This document shows, piece after piece, positions 9,721 to 22,305 of a DNA stretch of 64,000 nucleotides. Position 1 is the stretch's first letter. Each line of letters begins with the position of its first letter. The DNA lies in contig CAMZMU010000055.1 of the NCBI GenBank assembly GCA_947311845.1, positions 20,764,465 through 20,828,464 on the forward strand, written 5' to 3'. The position numbers were made by a program, and so were the translations under genes. Origin of the DNA: Poa pratensis (taxonomy: Eukaryota > Streptophyta > Magnoliopsida > Poales > Poaceae). The notes under the pieces are model-generated. The model searched no databases. It was not told where the DNA came from and worked only from the letters and a program-made list of their open reading frames with translations.

Positions 9721-12418
9721 CTTAACATCTGGATGATCCTGAACCACCCTCCTAGCCCCCTACCCTTGAGCTTGCTTTAGAGAACTCATCAGGTGCCGTT
9801 GCATTGCATTGCATGGGAAGCGGTGAAAAAGTGGCATAGCACTAGCATGACTGCACGCATAACTCACTAGCGCCCACTACCACCTTTCTTGTGCCGAATA
9901 GTAGTGTGTTGCTTAGCATGATACTCGCTTAAGTTACTGGTCCCTACGAAACGAGATAAACGTGAATGATACTGTCATCTTGATGATCACCACGAGTAGC
10001 AAGGCTCTCCCGAAGTATAACCAATGGTAGCAATGTCGACAAAGACATGTGTGTTCCCATAATCAGGAAGTTAGAACTGTGCCATTGGCTTTTTTTAGCT
10101 ATCGGCTAAATTTGCTGCTGTGGTAGAAGTGTTAGCTTCACAGATGAGTCAGACAAGTAGAACTTAATGACGTTTTTGCAGTTTCATGGGTAATGGAAAG
10201 GATCGATGAAAAATAAGGTTCGAACCTGGAGGAGCTCCATTTCGGGAACAATCATTGCAAGTCTAAAGCATGGGCCGGCCCAGCAAGGCTTGGCTCAGCT
10301 TGTAATTCTACCGCTAAAAAACAAAATTAATACCTGGCAAATGATGAGGTTCAAGCCTATGTTATGTAAGGTTACTTTCAGCATCAATGACCGAGTTGTA
10401 CAATTATTTTCTTCTTTATTTATTTTACTAATTTTCTTCTTTGATGTTTTGTTCCGCAACCAATCATTAGACAATTGTGTTACTAGTGTCTTGAGGTGAG
10501 AAATTCATAAAAGAACCCCACGTCAAGTTGATGCTTTCTTTGTTTGTTTTCTTACTGATGTTAGTTATTTATAATCAATGAGCGGTCTTATTTACGCTAT
10601 TCGAAAATGCAGTACCACCTCAAGTTCACCACCTTCTCTAGTTCTGGGATCAAGAAATATATTTTTAGAGCTGATGCAAAACAAACGTAAAAATTGGCGA
10701 TTGAGGAGGATAATTATCTGGCAAAGATTTAAAAATGAATAGTGCCTAACTGAAATGGTAGGCAATTCTTGGTGTTAACGGTACAGACATGCGTTCAGCT
10801 GTATAAAATTCTAAGAACCATGGTATCCTTTTAAATGTTGTTTCTCTCTCCGAAGTATTGGAAAAGGTGGTCCAACCCTCTCTTTTTTGTCTAAAACTGA
10901 GAAAGGAGAAAATAAGTATTGCTTACCCAGGCACTAAAATAGTATAATATTGATATAATTTGGTTTCAGAAATAAAATAAAATTTGAAATAGAGCCTAAA
11001 GCACAAATGACTTTTTGCGGTTAACAATGCACAATTTTGACTATATTTTTTACAAGATAAAATGAAATGATGCCATATATACAGCTCAATCGATACACTT
11101 CGGAAGTATTTTTCATGTTTACTTCCACACACTTCGGAAGTATTTTTCATGTTTAATTATGTGCAATACATTTTTGTAAACTGGCTTGAGACTTGTACAC
11201 ACCAGATGCAAACATAATAGAATCGACACCATTTTATATTCCTTTGTGATTACTCTAAATATTGTTGTTTCAATATCAAGTATCGAGCATGCACACTTTT
11301 TTTTTAGGGAAACTAGCATGCACACTTTGTTAAAATCTTGACTTGCACATATTTAACTAGAAAAAAGAAGTAAAGAATGATGTCATTGGTTCAGTTTATA
11401 CTCTAAAGTTTTCTATAAATATGCTTATTTAAGCATGCACTAGAAACCGCTACTGAGATATTTATTAGATCGTATTCTTTGCAGATCTTTTCCATAAATA
11501 CCTATAAATTATGGATTATTAACTAAAGAAAAAATAGATCTCAAAGTTTTGTTATAAAATACAGTTTACTATAATTCATTGATATCCGGTACAAACAAAT
11601 AATACACCAACTAATATTTAGTAAAATTGTAAGTTATGTGGTTAAATTATGTCAATAAATAAAAAATTGTAATACTGGAACATGCTTAAAATAAGATCTT
11701 GATATGTATAAAAGTTTAGTAAAATTTATATTTATTTTTATTCCGCCCGGGCGAAAAATTCCATTGGGCTGAATAATTTTAATTTGAGAGAAGATATAAC
11801 ATGGACAATGTCAAAATGCTAAAACGGACATGCATGCGGACGGGAGGACTGTCTAATAAAACGCTAATAATATGCCTAATGAACAAAAATTTCTAGTAAT
11901 AAATAAACCACCTAATTAAAAGGTGCCTAATTAAGTAAACCGAAAAGACAGAGGGAGTGAATGGCACGTACTATGGTCGCCCTGATCAGTATGAGAAAGT
12001 CAAGGGAGACCCCCTAATGGTGAACAACACGATACTCCAACGATATCATGTCGAGTTCTGCATATAGTAAGTAATCTATGCTTAGTAGCAGTAGTAGTGA
12101 ATTAGTAGTAGCAAGTGAGTTATTGTATGGTTCTTCTTCATTTAGGTCTTAGTAGCAGTGAATTAGTAGTAGTAGTGAAATACTTAATTTTGACAACCTA
12201 TATGTGTATTGTTCTTATTCGTTTATGTCGAAGATCGATTTCAAATCCGCTAATTTCTCCTTCGCTTCCCGTAATTTTTAGAAGAAACAGATGGTTGAAT
12301 TTGGGTCATTCTCGTCTTTGGAAAGAAACCATGAGATCCTTTGGAGGAATAAATGATTTTATTTTTAGATGAAAAAGTTGGAGAGATCTACGGATTGCTG
12401 CCATTTTGGAGACGAAAT
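9721..12418. other. AT-rich intergenic region, no gene
   Basis: No supported coding sequence. It contains a 37-bp tandem duplication near 11095 and (TAG)n-like runs near 12070-12170. The five bases just before 12419 are the target-site duplication of the next element. Confidence 0.5.
11095..11155. repeat. Short tandem duplication
   Basis: ACACTTCGGAAGTATTTTTC followed by ATGTTTA occurs twice, separated by about 37 bases. It contains the small palindrome CTTCGGAAG. Confidence 0.8.
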
Positions 12419-13394
12419 TGTTGGATGTATGCCCTGAGAGACAATAATATATATTTGTTTCATGATTAATGAATTATATCTTCATGCTATAACTGCTATG
12501 GTCTATAAATATGTGATTTATAGGGAAACACATACGCACGTGTAGGGATATAATCAAACCCTGTTTACCTTTTGTCATGTCTCTTGGACAAACTCGTTAA
12601 TACTGGATGTCGATGTTTTCCAGCCATGGACAAAAGTTATTGACATTATTAATGAGAGCACATTGTTAAGTTAAACATTGTGACTGGGAAGACCCAAAAG
12701 TATGATATACTACGAGATCAAGTTTTGGAGAAAATAGTATAGTCTAAGATTGGTTGCTTGTTTATTCCTTAGACCATGAGAATTTATGGTTGTATATACT
12801 AGAGAGATTGCTTTGGTGTAGTCAAATATCATGGGCGTAACTGGGTGATCAAAACGGCTATTGCTGGGTGACCTCAAAGGTATGTATTGATCATAGTAGT
12901 TCAAGACTGGGAATCACACCTCTAGGTTATACAACCTGGATCCACTCTAGTGGGAAAGCATCTATCGATAAGTCTGCGCAAACAAAGGAGTGATATGTAA
13001 ATATCATGGGATGCTTGAACACGAAAAAAGAGTAATGGCATCATATCGGTAACAAGGATAAAGTGACATAGTAAATGAAAGGTATCATTTACGGAAATGT
13101 CATATATCTCGCCTTGGGTATTTGATGAGTATCATGAATTGATGGGAACAGACATGTTAATCAAACAGGTTCATCGGAGTGTCTTCGTATAACGGTAGCA
13201 GTCATTCAGAATGTTCCATGGTTCTAACCCTGACCAGTGATTGGATAGGCATTTCAAATTATAGCTATACATTGTCGAACCTGTAGGGGTCACAAACTTA
13301 AGACGTCAAAGTCTGCTGTATACGTAGTTTGATCAGGAGTATCGCCTGGGATGGTTCCAGAGTGATAGAATTATATTCAGAGATTGGATCAATC
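12419..13394 (+). mobile_element. Copia-type (BARE/Angela-like) LTR, 5' part
   Basis: It begins TGTTGGATGTATGCCC, like the start of BARE/WIS/Angela LTRs, and is preceded by GAAAT (12414-12418). The same LTR resumes at 22306 and ends near 22555, followed by GAAAT (22556-22560), so a single perfect 5-bp TSD embraces the whole nest. Comparison with the related LTR at 35650-36955 indicates that about 0.7 kb of its middle is missing at the point where the Ty3 element now lies. No Copia internal domain is present, so it is probably a solo LTR. Confidence 0.78.
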
Positions 13395-14175
13395 AATTTC
13401 AGATTGTGTTGTACCACTTATGCCACTGATATGATCATGTTTGCACGTTGTGAGTAGTTCCCGTATGTTCCTGAGGGCATAGGATGAATTGGCAATGATT
13501 TATATATGACATGTGTTGGTATTTTGTCAAGAGTTTATCTTTTATGTGATTCTATGATGGTGTTGTGCGAACGTCGACTGCACAACACTTCACCTATATG
13601 GGCTCATAGGAGAACACCGTAGTATAATGAATTGAGGAGACTTGGGAGGACACGTAAACCTGAGAGAATCATGAAGTTATATATGAGGGTATTAGTATCG
13701 GGGACCTTAGAGTGTAATGCTATGGTGGGACTTTATGTCTTAATAATTCTTGTGCAGTCATTTACTTGGCCACATGATCCATCATAAGGGGTTGTAGTTA
13801 TTTATTTAGCTATACCTAATTATGGCTCCGTCCAAAAAGATTAAAACTTGACAAGATATTCAACGTGTTGTTTAATAAATCTCTATGCCTAGCATATCCA
13901 TGCCGCCCTCGGGAACGTTTTCCACATATAAGTTACACATCACTTGAGCTTGTCCTCTTGCACATAAGAGGATTGGGCTTTCTCTCTTTGAGAGCTTTCA
14001 CTTGCTACTGTTACTTGCTGCATTGGAATTATACAACCGAAAATACCAAAAACACTTGCATCTTTCATTGTTTTTTATCAATCTTACTAACCAATACCTT
14101 CAGCTCCTCGTGGGTTCGACAACCTTTTCTAATTGAAAGGTACTACAATTGATCTCCTGCACTTGGGAGTCATCA
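13395..14175 (+). mobile_element. Ty3/gypsy 5' LTR, truncated
   Basis: This stretch is a near copy of 21538-22305 and ends GGGAGTCATCA directly before the internal domain. The first 724 bases of the LTR, as judged from the 3' LTR, are absent. There is no target-site duplication at this side, consistent with a deletion that removed the LTR start together with part of the host Copia LTR. Confidence 0.88.
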
Positions 14176-14186
14176 AGATACTTTTC

Positions 14187-14204
14187 TGGCGCCGTTGCCG
14201 GGGA
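14187..14204 (+). other. Primer-binding site of the Ty3/gypsy element
   Basis: TGGCGCCGTTGCCGGGGA lies 11 bases after the 5' LTR. This is the kind of site common in grass Athila/Tat-lineage elements and marks minus-strand priming. Confidence 0.8.
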
Positions 14205-14268
14205 GCGTAGCGCTATTGGTAAGAAGTTTGGTAAGGAAACTTGAAAGCTGTTTTATCTCATTGTTACT

Positions 14269-17200
14269 ATGGCATTTATGAATCGTGCCTCGCTGCATCT
14301 TGCTCTATATGAAAGTGCTTATGCCACTACTGCAAAGGTGGTTGAAACTACTGTGTCTGAGTACCTAAAGTGGGATTTAAAATTCCCATGGGTCATGTTA
14401 AAAGAGTTATGAAAAATCCATTTACAGGGATGGAACTAAGTCTGCACGCGAACACATGGAGTTAATTGAAGACATATGTGGTTTATTTAGACTTCCTGGT
14501 ATTAGGATCAGGTAAAAAGAAGTTACTATATTTGTCTTTATCTGGTAATGCTCGTGATTGGTACAGGTCTCTGGATGAAGAGCTACTATTGAATGGAATA
14601 TCTTGAGGAAGGTTTTCTTTCTTAAATATTTTACTCCTAAAGAAGCTTATGAGAACCGCTGCTATATATTCAATTTCTGGCCACATCTGGGAGAGAGTAC
14701 TCAAGCTTGGGGGAGATTAAAGGAACTCCTTCGCAAGAATCCTTGTCATGATCTTACAAGGAAACTTATATTGATAAACTTTTATGTGAGGTACCTATGA
14801 AGCACAAGGAATTCTGGATAATTCATCTGGTGGAAGTTTTACTAATAATACTGAAGAAGAAGCATGGAATTTATTGGAGACTATTTCTGAAAATACTAGT
14901 CATTGGGATCTTGATAAAGGTAATGAGCCTATTTTGATTATGGATATTCATGTGTAGAGAATTTCTCTACTTCTATCTTGTTTAAAAATCTGAGTGATAC
15001 TTTAATCTTGATCCTTATGTTATAATTGAAATAGCTAAATTTTGCTGATCATATCTGTGTTCCAAAAAGTGGATTTGAAGTTTATGTTGAACCTGTTAAA
15101 CAATCTATTGTTGTTCCTAAAGTTATTAAACAGGTTGAACCGTGTCATCTGTGACAATTGAGGAGTATGTTGAAACCACCTATCCAAACCAAGTTAAGGA
15201 GAATTTACTTATTGCTGTTACTAACAAAAGTAAAAAAATGTTCTCAGCCTTATGAACAGGTGGAAGTCAACACTCAAATTTCTGTTATCAAGCAACTAAA
15301 TGAAGAAGACCTGTGATGTTTATCTATGTGAAGATGCTACTAAAGTCATCAAAGGTAATTCGGCCAAGTTGGGAAACCTGTTATATCATGCTCTATTGGG
15401 ACTTCAAGTTATCATGGTCTATGTGATATTGGAGCAAGTATTAGTGTCATTCCATATTCTCTTATCTTGAATCAAGCCTGATATTGATCCCATTGTTATG
15501 GAAGAGACAGGTATGACAATTCAACTTGCTAATAAAGATATATTAGTCCATTTGGAATTGTTAGAGATGTTGAAGTATTGGTTGGCAAAATAAAATATCC
15601 TGCTGATTTTATTGTGCTTGGTTGTCCTCAAGATTCATTTTGTCCTATCATTTTTGGTAGACCTTTCTTTACTGTTGGTGCTGAAATTAATTTGCCTAAA
15701 GAGAAAGTGTTTATTAAATGTTGGTGAGAAACTTGAATTTAACTTTTCCAAATTTGCTGATAAACATGTTGAAAGAGCCTTTCTGAAGATTTAATTGAAA
15801 CTCTTGCTCATATAGCTGTAGCTTCAACTGATGTTGTAGAACGTTATATGCTTAATCAAGATGAACCATTTAATGATGAGGAAAAAGAGGCTTTGGAACA
15901 AATATTATGGCAACAACCACCACAATTACAATTGCATATCCCACCTGATAATTTAGGAGTGCTACCACCACCTAAAGGGGATCCTAGTTTTGAATTGAAA
16001 CCTTTGCCTGCAAATCTGAAATATGCATATTTGGATGAGAAGAGCATATATCCTGTCATTATTAGTGCTAACCTTTCAGCTGAAGAAGAAGAGAAATTAC
16101 TTGATGTGCTAAAAGCTCACCGACCAGCCATTGGATACTCTCTTGATGATCTTAAAGGTATAAGCCCCGCTCTATGTATGCATAAAATTAATCTGGAGAA
16201 GATGCAAAACCTGTTGTTGATTTCAACGCCGCTCCATCCAAAAATGAAAGAAGTGGTAAGAAAAGAGGTAATAAGACTTATTGAAGCTGGTATCATTTAT
16301 CCTATAGCTGATAGTAAGTGGGTTAGTCCTGTTCATTGTGTTCCTAAAAAGGGTGGAATGACTGTTGTTCCAAATGATGAGGATGAACTTGTGGCTCAAC
16401 GTACTGTAGTTGGTTATAGGATGTTATTGATTTCAGAAAATTAATAAAGCAACTCGAAAAGATCATTATCCATTGCCATTTATTGATCAAATGTAGAAAG
16501 GTTATCTAAACACTCTCACTTTTGCTATCTAGATGGTTATTCAGGTTTCTCACAAATTCCTGTCCATAAGGATGATCAAGAAAAGACCACTTTTACTTGC
16601 CCATATGGTACTTTTGCTTATAGGAGAATGCCATTCGGTTTATGTAATGCTCCTGCTACTTTTCAAAGATGCATGAATGCTATATTTGCTGATTATATTG
16701 AAAAGATAATGGAAGTTTTTATGGATGATTTTTCTGTGTATGGTACTTCCTTCGATAATTGCTTGTTCAACCTTAACAAAGTTTTAGCGTTGTGAAGACC
16801 AACACTTGGTTCTTAATTGGGAGAAGTGTCACTTCATGGTTACTGAAGGTATAGTTCTTGGGCATAAGATTTCTGGAAAGGAATAGAAGTTGATCCAGCA
16901 AAGATTGAAGCTATTGAAAAACTACCATACCAAGGGACCTCAAAGGTATAAGAAGTTTTCTTGGGCATGCAGGTTTTTACCGTAGGTTCATTAAGATTTC
17001 TCCAAAATATCAAAACCTCTAACCAATCTTTGCAAAAGGATGTTCCTTTCTCTTTTAATGATGATTGCATTGAGTCCTTTAATATTTTGAAGAATGCTTT
17101 AATAAGTGCTCCTATTATTCAACCTCCTGATTGGAACTTGCCTTTTGAAATTATGTGTGATGCTAGTGATTATGCAGTTGGGGCTGTTTTGGGCCAACGT

Positions 17201-18800
17201 GTTGATAAGAAACTGAATGTTATTATTATGCTAGTAGAACACTTGATGCTGCTCAAAGAATTATGCTACAACTGAGAAAGAATTTTTAGCAGTACTGTTT
17301 GCTTGTGACAAGTTTAGACCTTATATTACTGATTCAAAAGTCACAATACATACTGATCATTCTGCTATTAAATACTTGATGAATAAGAAAGATGCTAAGC
17401 CTAGACTAATAAGATGGGTACTTTATTGCAAGATTTGATTTACATATTGTTGATAGGAAAGGGGAGATAATCAAGTTGCTGATCATCTCTCTAGGATGGA
17501 AAATATACCTGATGATCCTATTCCTATTAATGATAGCTTTGTTAATGAACAACTTGCAATTGTTAATGTTTCTAGTGCTAAAGTTGCATCTCCTTGGTTT
17601 GCCAACTATGCAAATTTTATTGTTGGTAAAGTTTTGCCTCCACACTTCACTTCTCAACAAAGAAGAAATTCTTTTATGATCTTAGACATTATTTTTGGGA
17701 TGATCCTTTTCTATAAGAAAAGTGTGGATGGTATTATTAGACGTTGTGTACCTGAGCATGAACAACAGGCTATTATAAGAGATTGTCATGACAGTCCCTA
17801 TGGAGGGCATCATGCAGGAGATCGCACAGGAGCAAAGGTATTACAATCTGGTTTCTATTGGCCTACTTTATTTAAGGACTGTGCTGAATATGTTAAATCT
17901 TGTGATAAATGTCAAAGAGTAGGAAATATTGGTAGGAGAATGAAATGCCTATGAATTATTCATTGCCACTTGAACCATTTGATGTGTGGGGTTTTGACTT
18001 TATGGGTCCTTTCCCAGAATCAAAGACAAAGCATACTCACATTTTGGTTGCAGTTGACTATGTTACAAAGTGGGTGGAAGCAATTCCAACCAAAAGTGCA
18101 GATCATGCCACAGCAATGAAGATGCTCAAGGACATCATTTTCCCCAGGTTTGGTGTTCCTAGGTTTTAATTACTGATGGTGGTTCTCATTTCTTGCATGG
18201 TGTTCTTAGAAAAACTTTGGCAAAATATGATGTTAACCATAGAATTGCATCTCCTTATCATCCTCAAACAAGTGGACAAGTTGAATTAAGCAATAGGGAA
18301 ATTAAACTCATTTTGGAAAAGACAGTGAATAAGTCTAGATCTGATTGGCCAATTAAATTAATGATGCTTTGTGGGCTTATAGAACTGCTTTTAAAAATCC
18401 TATGGGAATGTCTCCTTATAAAATGGTTTATGGAAAAGCTTGTCACTTACCTGTTGAACTAGAACAAAGCTAGATGGGCTATTAAACAACTGAACTTTGA
18501 TTTTAAAACTGCGGGGAAAAGAGAATTCTTGATAAACCTACTTGATGAATGGAGAAATGAAGCTTATGAAAGTGCCAATGTTTAAAGAAAAAGTTAAATT
18601 TGGCATGACAAGAAAATTAAAAAAGGAATTCAAAGTAGGTGATCAAGTTTTGTATACAACTCTCGTTTCAAGTTTTCTGCAGGGAAGTAGCTTCAAAGTG
18701 GCAGGGACCATTAGTGATACAGGAGGTGTACCGTTCAGGAGCTATCCGTCTTCACGGTGACATGAAAGGTAAACCTCATGTAGTCAATGGACAACGCCTT
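14269..18800 (+). pseudogene. Ty3/gypsy gag-pol remnant (Athila/Tat-like)
   Basis: This region codes, in several broken frames, for a retrotransposon polyprotein. Recognisable parts in order are: gag (about 14269-15150, with the DWYRSL-type block); an aspartic protease (about 15390-15800, where the usual D-S/T-G is DIGAS); reverse transcriptase (about 16000-16960, with PVHCVPKKGG and FMDD as the YxDD-type site); RNase H (about 17100-17450, CDASDYAVGAVLGQ); and integrase with its HHCC zinc domain (about 17760-17930) and catalytic core ([12 protein letters not shown], about 17985 on). The protease-RT-RNase H-integrase order is Ty3 type. Many frameshifts and stops make it non-functional. Confidence 0.9.
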
Positions 18801-19032
18801 AAACCTTATATTGCAGGAAAAGCTTCATCGGAATGGTGGAGAGTTGAATTTACAAACACCGGAGGAGGTAATTGAGAGAAACCGTGCAGTTTCAGAAACC
18901 CAAATCAATAGAAGGTAACTTACTGTTGGAAAGTTTCTCGGAATTGCATAATATTTTACGGAAGTCATTTTTATGGAAATTAACGTGTGGGACAAGAAAA
19001 CTGGACGAAACGGAGACCCGAGGAGGAAAAGA

Positions 19033-19071
19033 GGGGCCCACGCGGCCCATGTACCTGGCCGCGTGGGCCCC
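19033..19071. repeat. Perfect 15-bp inverted repeat (hairpin) in the Ty3 leader
   Basis: GGGGCCCACGCGGCC (19033-19047) and its exact reverse complement (19057-19071) are separated by 9 bases. A close relative of the same palindrome occurs in the 3' LTR at 21104-21143. Confidence 0.9.
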
Positions 19072-19140
19072 TTTTCCACCTCGGAGTCCTTTTTCGTCTC
19101 GTTTTCGATCCCGACGCTTCGCCTTGACCCAAAAACCCTC

Positions 19141-19148
19141 AATATATA
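19141..19148 (+). promoter_or_regulatory. Candidate TATA element upstream of the extra Ty3 ORF
   Basis: AATATATACCCCTCTC lies about 90 bases before the ATG at 19232, in a pyrimidine-rich leader with a possible splice acceptor (CTGCCTGTCAG). It could be an internal promoter or part of a spliced leader. This rests on position only. Confidence 0.4.
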
Positions 19149-19231
19149 CCCCTCTCTGTCGATCTAATCTCGCACCGAGCGTTCTCGAGCGATTCTTTCT
19201 TTTGCTGTTTCTGCCTGTCAGGTTTTTAGCC

Positions 19232-19831
19232 ATGTCTTCGGGAGACTCCTACCAATGCTCCTCCATGGACGACGATGATGATGAACTCGATGGGTACAGC
19301 CCCACGTCCATATGGAGGAGGAATAGGAAGAGGAAGGACTACTCCGACGATGAAGACTACAAGCTTGATGAGGAGGAGATGGACAAGCAAGAAGCTGAAG
19401 AAGAAGAGCACAAGCCCTCCGTCGACATCGCGCCCTTGGCGACAGCACCTCCATCACCCATTGCTGTTGCCGGCGTGAGGGTGAACCACTCTCTTGGAAA
19501 CAAGAGGCAGGGCGCGCGCATGCAGACCGGAGGGAAGGTTCCCAGGCGCTTCCTTGCGAGCAAAAACGTAGCTTCTACTCTTATTGACAGGGAATTTCAG
19601 CGCACCACTCAAGAGAACTATCCTGGTGAATGGGATCGCAAGATCCCCAACAAGAAGGTGCCAAGCCCGGAGTGGAAGCCTTGCAAAGAGTCGGTGGAGA
19701 AGAATCTCATGCAAAAACTGGGAGAAGCCGCAAAAGAGTTCGAAAAAGCTTACAACCTCATGATGAAGATCATTGGGGATCTTGAAGATAATTATTATGA
19801 AGGCAATGTGAAAGAAGAGAGGGAGTTCTAG
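19232..19831 (+). CDS. Extra ORF between integrase and 3' LTR of the Ty3 element
   Basis: This is an intact 199-residue ORF in the sense direction, downstream of integrase and upstream of the polypurine tract, the place where Athila-type elements keep an additional (env-like or unknown) gene. The N-terminus is Ser/Asp-rich with an acidic run, followed by a basic cluster RRNRKRK that could act as a nuclear signal, then an acidic Glu-rich stretch (residues about 45-65). The C-terminal third (about 145-199) is Lys/Glu-rich and probably helical. No signal peptide, transmembrane segment or fusion-like feature is visible, so it does not look like an envelope protein. It is the only undamaged frame in the element. 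The open frame extends in phase upstream to 18872, but the ATG at 19232 follows a leader with TATA-like and acceptor-like signals and is the preferred start. Function unknown. Confidence 0.65.
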   Translation: MSSGDSYQCSSMDDDDDELDGYSPTSIWRRNRKRKDYSDDEDYKLDEEEMDKQEAEEEEHKPSVDIAPLATAPPSPIAVAGVRVNHSLGNKRQGARMQTGGKVPRRFLASKNVASTLIDREFQRTTQENYPGEWDRKIPNKKVPSPEWKPCKESVEKNLMQKLGEAAKEFEKAYNLMMKIIGDLEDNYYEGNVKEEREF

Positions 19832-20799
19832 CAAGACGCCAAGCTTGGGGGAGTTCCATCTAGTCTTTCTCTTTATCAATCTATCATATCTATCTAGTCA
19901 TGGTGTGCTTTGCTTTTATCGATTAGTTATCAATATCTCTTAGGCGTGTGTGAGCTCATGGAGCATTATCATGTATCCTATCTTATGGTTTATCAATGAA
20001 TATTAAAGTATGGTGTCATCCATGATTCTCTTGTTTGGGGATTTATGGGTAACACTCATGCAAATGAGCGTGGCATATTTAGAATTTCAATCACATCTTG
20101 CCTTGAAATTAATTAACTTGAGTATGTTGGACAATTATAGAATTATCTCATATAAATAAGTAAAAGACTTGACTTGGAATTAATAGTTTGAGGTTGAGAT
20201 ATGTCTTGTAGGATAAAAGTTGAGAAGATAATGAAAAGGATATAAAACACTCTTGTTAACCTAGTATCTTTTGAGCAAATTAATGATCATGGATATTTCA
20301 ATACTTATGCTCTTGAATGTGAATGAAAGGAAGGCACCTGAAATTTCAGTAGCCATGGAAAGTGTAAGAAAAGGTTGTAGAGCATGGGAACTTGATTGAG
20401 ATATCCATGACTAAAGTTTGCACTAGTTACTAGAAGCAAGGTGATAACAATTTTTATATCTATCTTTTCATTTGTCTTCTTTTGAACTTGTTATCCAATG
20501 AGAGTTTATCTTGTCTTTAATTTCAGCAAAGTATAAAAGATTATAATGCTTGCCATGAAGAGCAAAAGCATGTGAAAAATATGATTCGATTGTCCAACAT
20601 ACAATGGTTATTTGCTTTCAAAAGTAAGGGGTGATTGCTAGAGTTCTACTTATGTTGCCCTCATATGTATGAGTTTTATTAATCTTATCTTGCAATTGAA
20701 TATGATGATGATACAATGCCGTATTTATTTATCAACCATAAGTCCATTGATGCATGTAATGATCTATGTCCTTACTTACTCGAGGACGAGTAAAGGTTT
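19832..20799 (+). other. Ty3/gypsy 3' noncoding region
   Basis: AT-rich sequence between the extra ORF and the polypurine tract, with no gene. The repeated phrase 'AGCTTGGGGGAG' occurs directly after the ORF (about 19842) and again as the true polypurine tract at 20800-20813. Confidence 0.6.
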
Positions 20800-20813
20800 A
20801 AGCTTGGGGGAGT
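20800..20813 (+). other. Polypurine tract of the Ty3/gypsy element
   Basis: AAGCTTGGGGGAG(T) immediately precedes the TG that starts the 3' LTR, the position expected for plus-strand priming. Confidence 0.8.
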
Positions 20814-22305
20814 TGATACGTGCATTTTATATCATCATTTATATAACTTTTAGTATCATACTAGAATGTTATTTGCATGATTATATGATTGTTTTACATG
20901 TTTTAGATGATTTTGGGGACTTTCATACAAAGTCCCTATTTTTGGTATTTAATTTCTGGGAGGCAGAAAACCCCTTTTCTTGTTTTAATGTTTCAGGAGC
21001 TACAGGAACCCAAATAATAAAAGGAAAAATACACGTCAGTTTTTCATCGGGAGAAAGGCAGAGGGAAGAAGACCGAAGAGAGGAGAGCCACGAGGGCCAA
21101 AGGGGTGGCCCACGCGGCCCAACCTGGCCGCGTGGGACCCACCAAAGGGCCTCGGGCACCTCCTCGCCTGGGGCTTTTTATCGACGCCTTCGTCTCGCCC
21201 GAAAAGTAACGCCCTAATTTTTCCAAGTCCATCCGAGGTCGCGGCGGCGGCGAAACTCCTGATCCCTTCCGAGGGGGGTCAGATCCTGCTGCTCCGGAAC
21301 TCCGGAGAAGGGGGAAATCATCGTCATCGTCATCACCTCTCCTCCTTGGCGTGGGAGGAGGCCTCTACATCATCACCCCCATCAAGACCAGCACCATCTC
21401 CATCATCATCACCGTGATCCACTCCGTTCCCCTCGCAGTTTGAGAGTTGCTATACCCTAGATACTTGTCTTGTGCTACTATTCATGTTTGTGATTGAGTA
21501 CTTGTCATTATTTGGTGGTGAAGTTATAATTTCAGATTGTGTTGTACCACTTATGCCACTGATTATGATCATGTTGCACGTTGTGAGTAGTTCCCGTATG
21601 TTCCTGAGGGCATAGGATGAATTGGCAATGATTTATATATGACATGTGTTGGTATTTTGTCAAGAGTTTATCTTTTATGTGATTCTATGATGGTGTTGTG
21701 CGAACGTCGACTGCACAACACTTCACCTATGGGCTCATAGGAGAACACCGTAGTATAATGAATTGAGGAGACTTGGGAGGACACGTAAACCTGAGAGAGT
21801 CTGAAGTTATATTATGAGGGTATTAGTATCGGGGACCTTAGAGTGTAATGCTATGGTGGGACTTTATGTCTTAATAATTCTTGTGCAGTCATTTACTTGG
21901 CCACATGATCCATCATAAGGGGTGTAGTTATTTATTTAGCTATACCTAATTATGGCTCCGTCCAAAAAGATTAAAACTTGACAAGATATTCAACGTGTTG
22001 TTTAATAAATCTCTATGCCTAGCATATCCATGCCGCCCTCGGGAACGTTTGCCACATATAAGTTACACATCACTTGAGCTTGTCCTCTTGCACATAAGAG
22101 GATTGGGCTTTCTCTCTTTGAGAGCTTTCACTTGCTACTGTTATGCTGCATTGGAATTATACAACCAAAAATACCAAAAACACTTGCATCTTTCATTGTT
22201 TTATTTATCAATCTTACTAACCAATACCTTCAGCTCCTCGTGGGTTCGACAACCTTTTCTATTTGAAAGGTACTACAATTGATCTCCTGCACTTGGGAGT
22301 CATCA
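20814..22305 (+). mobile_element. Ty3/gypsy 3' LTR (1492 bp, complete)
   Basis: It starts TGATACGTGC and ends GGGAGTCATCA, giving TGAT...ATCA inverted ends. It contains a GC-rich palindrome (21104-21143) and a C/T-rich region with CATCATCACC repeats. Its last 768 bases match the truncated 5' LTR with several small indels and substitutions, so the insertion is not recent. Confidence 0.92.

Noticed and set aside
18872..19231. Upstream extension of the extra Ty3 ORF
   Set aside because: It translates a hairpin, TATA-like and leader sequence; composition changes sharply at the ATG at 19232.
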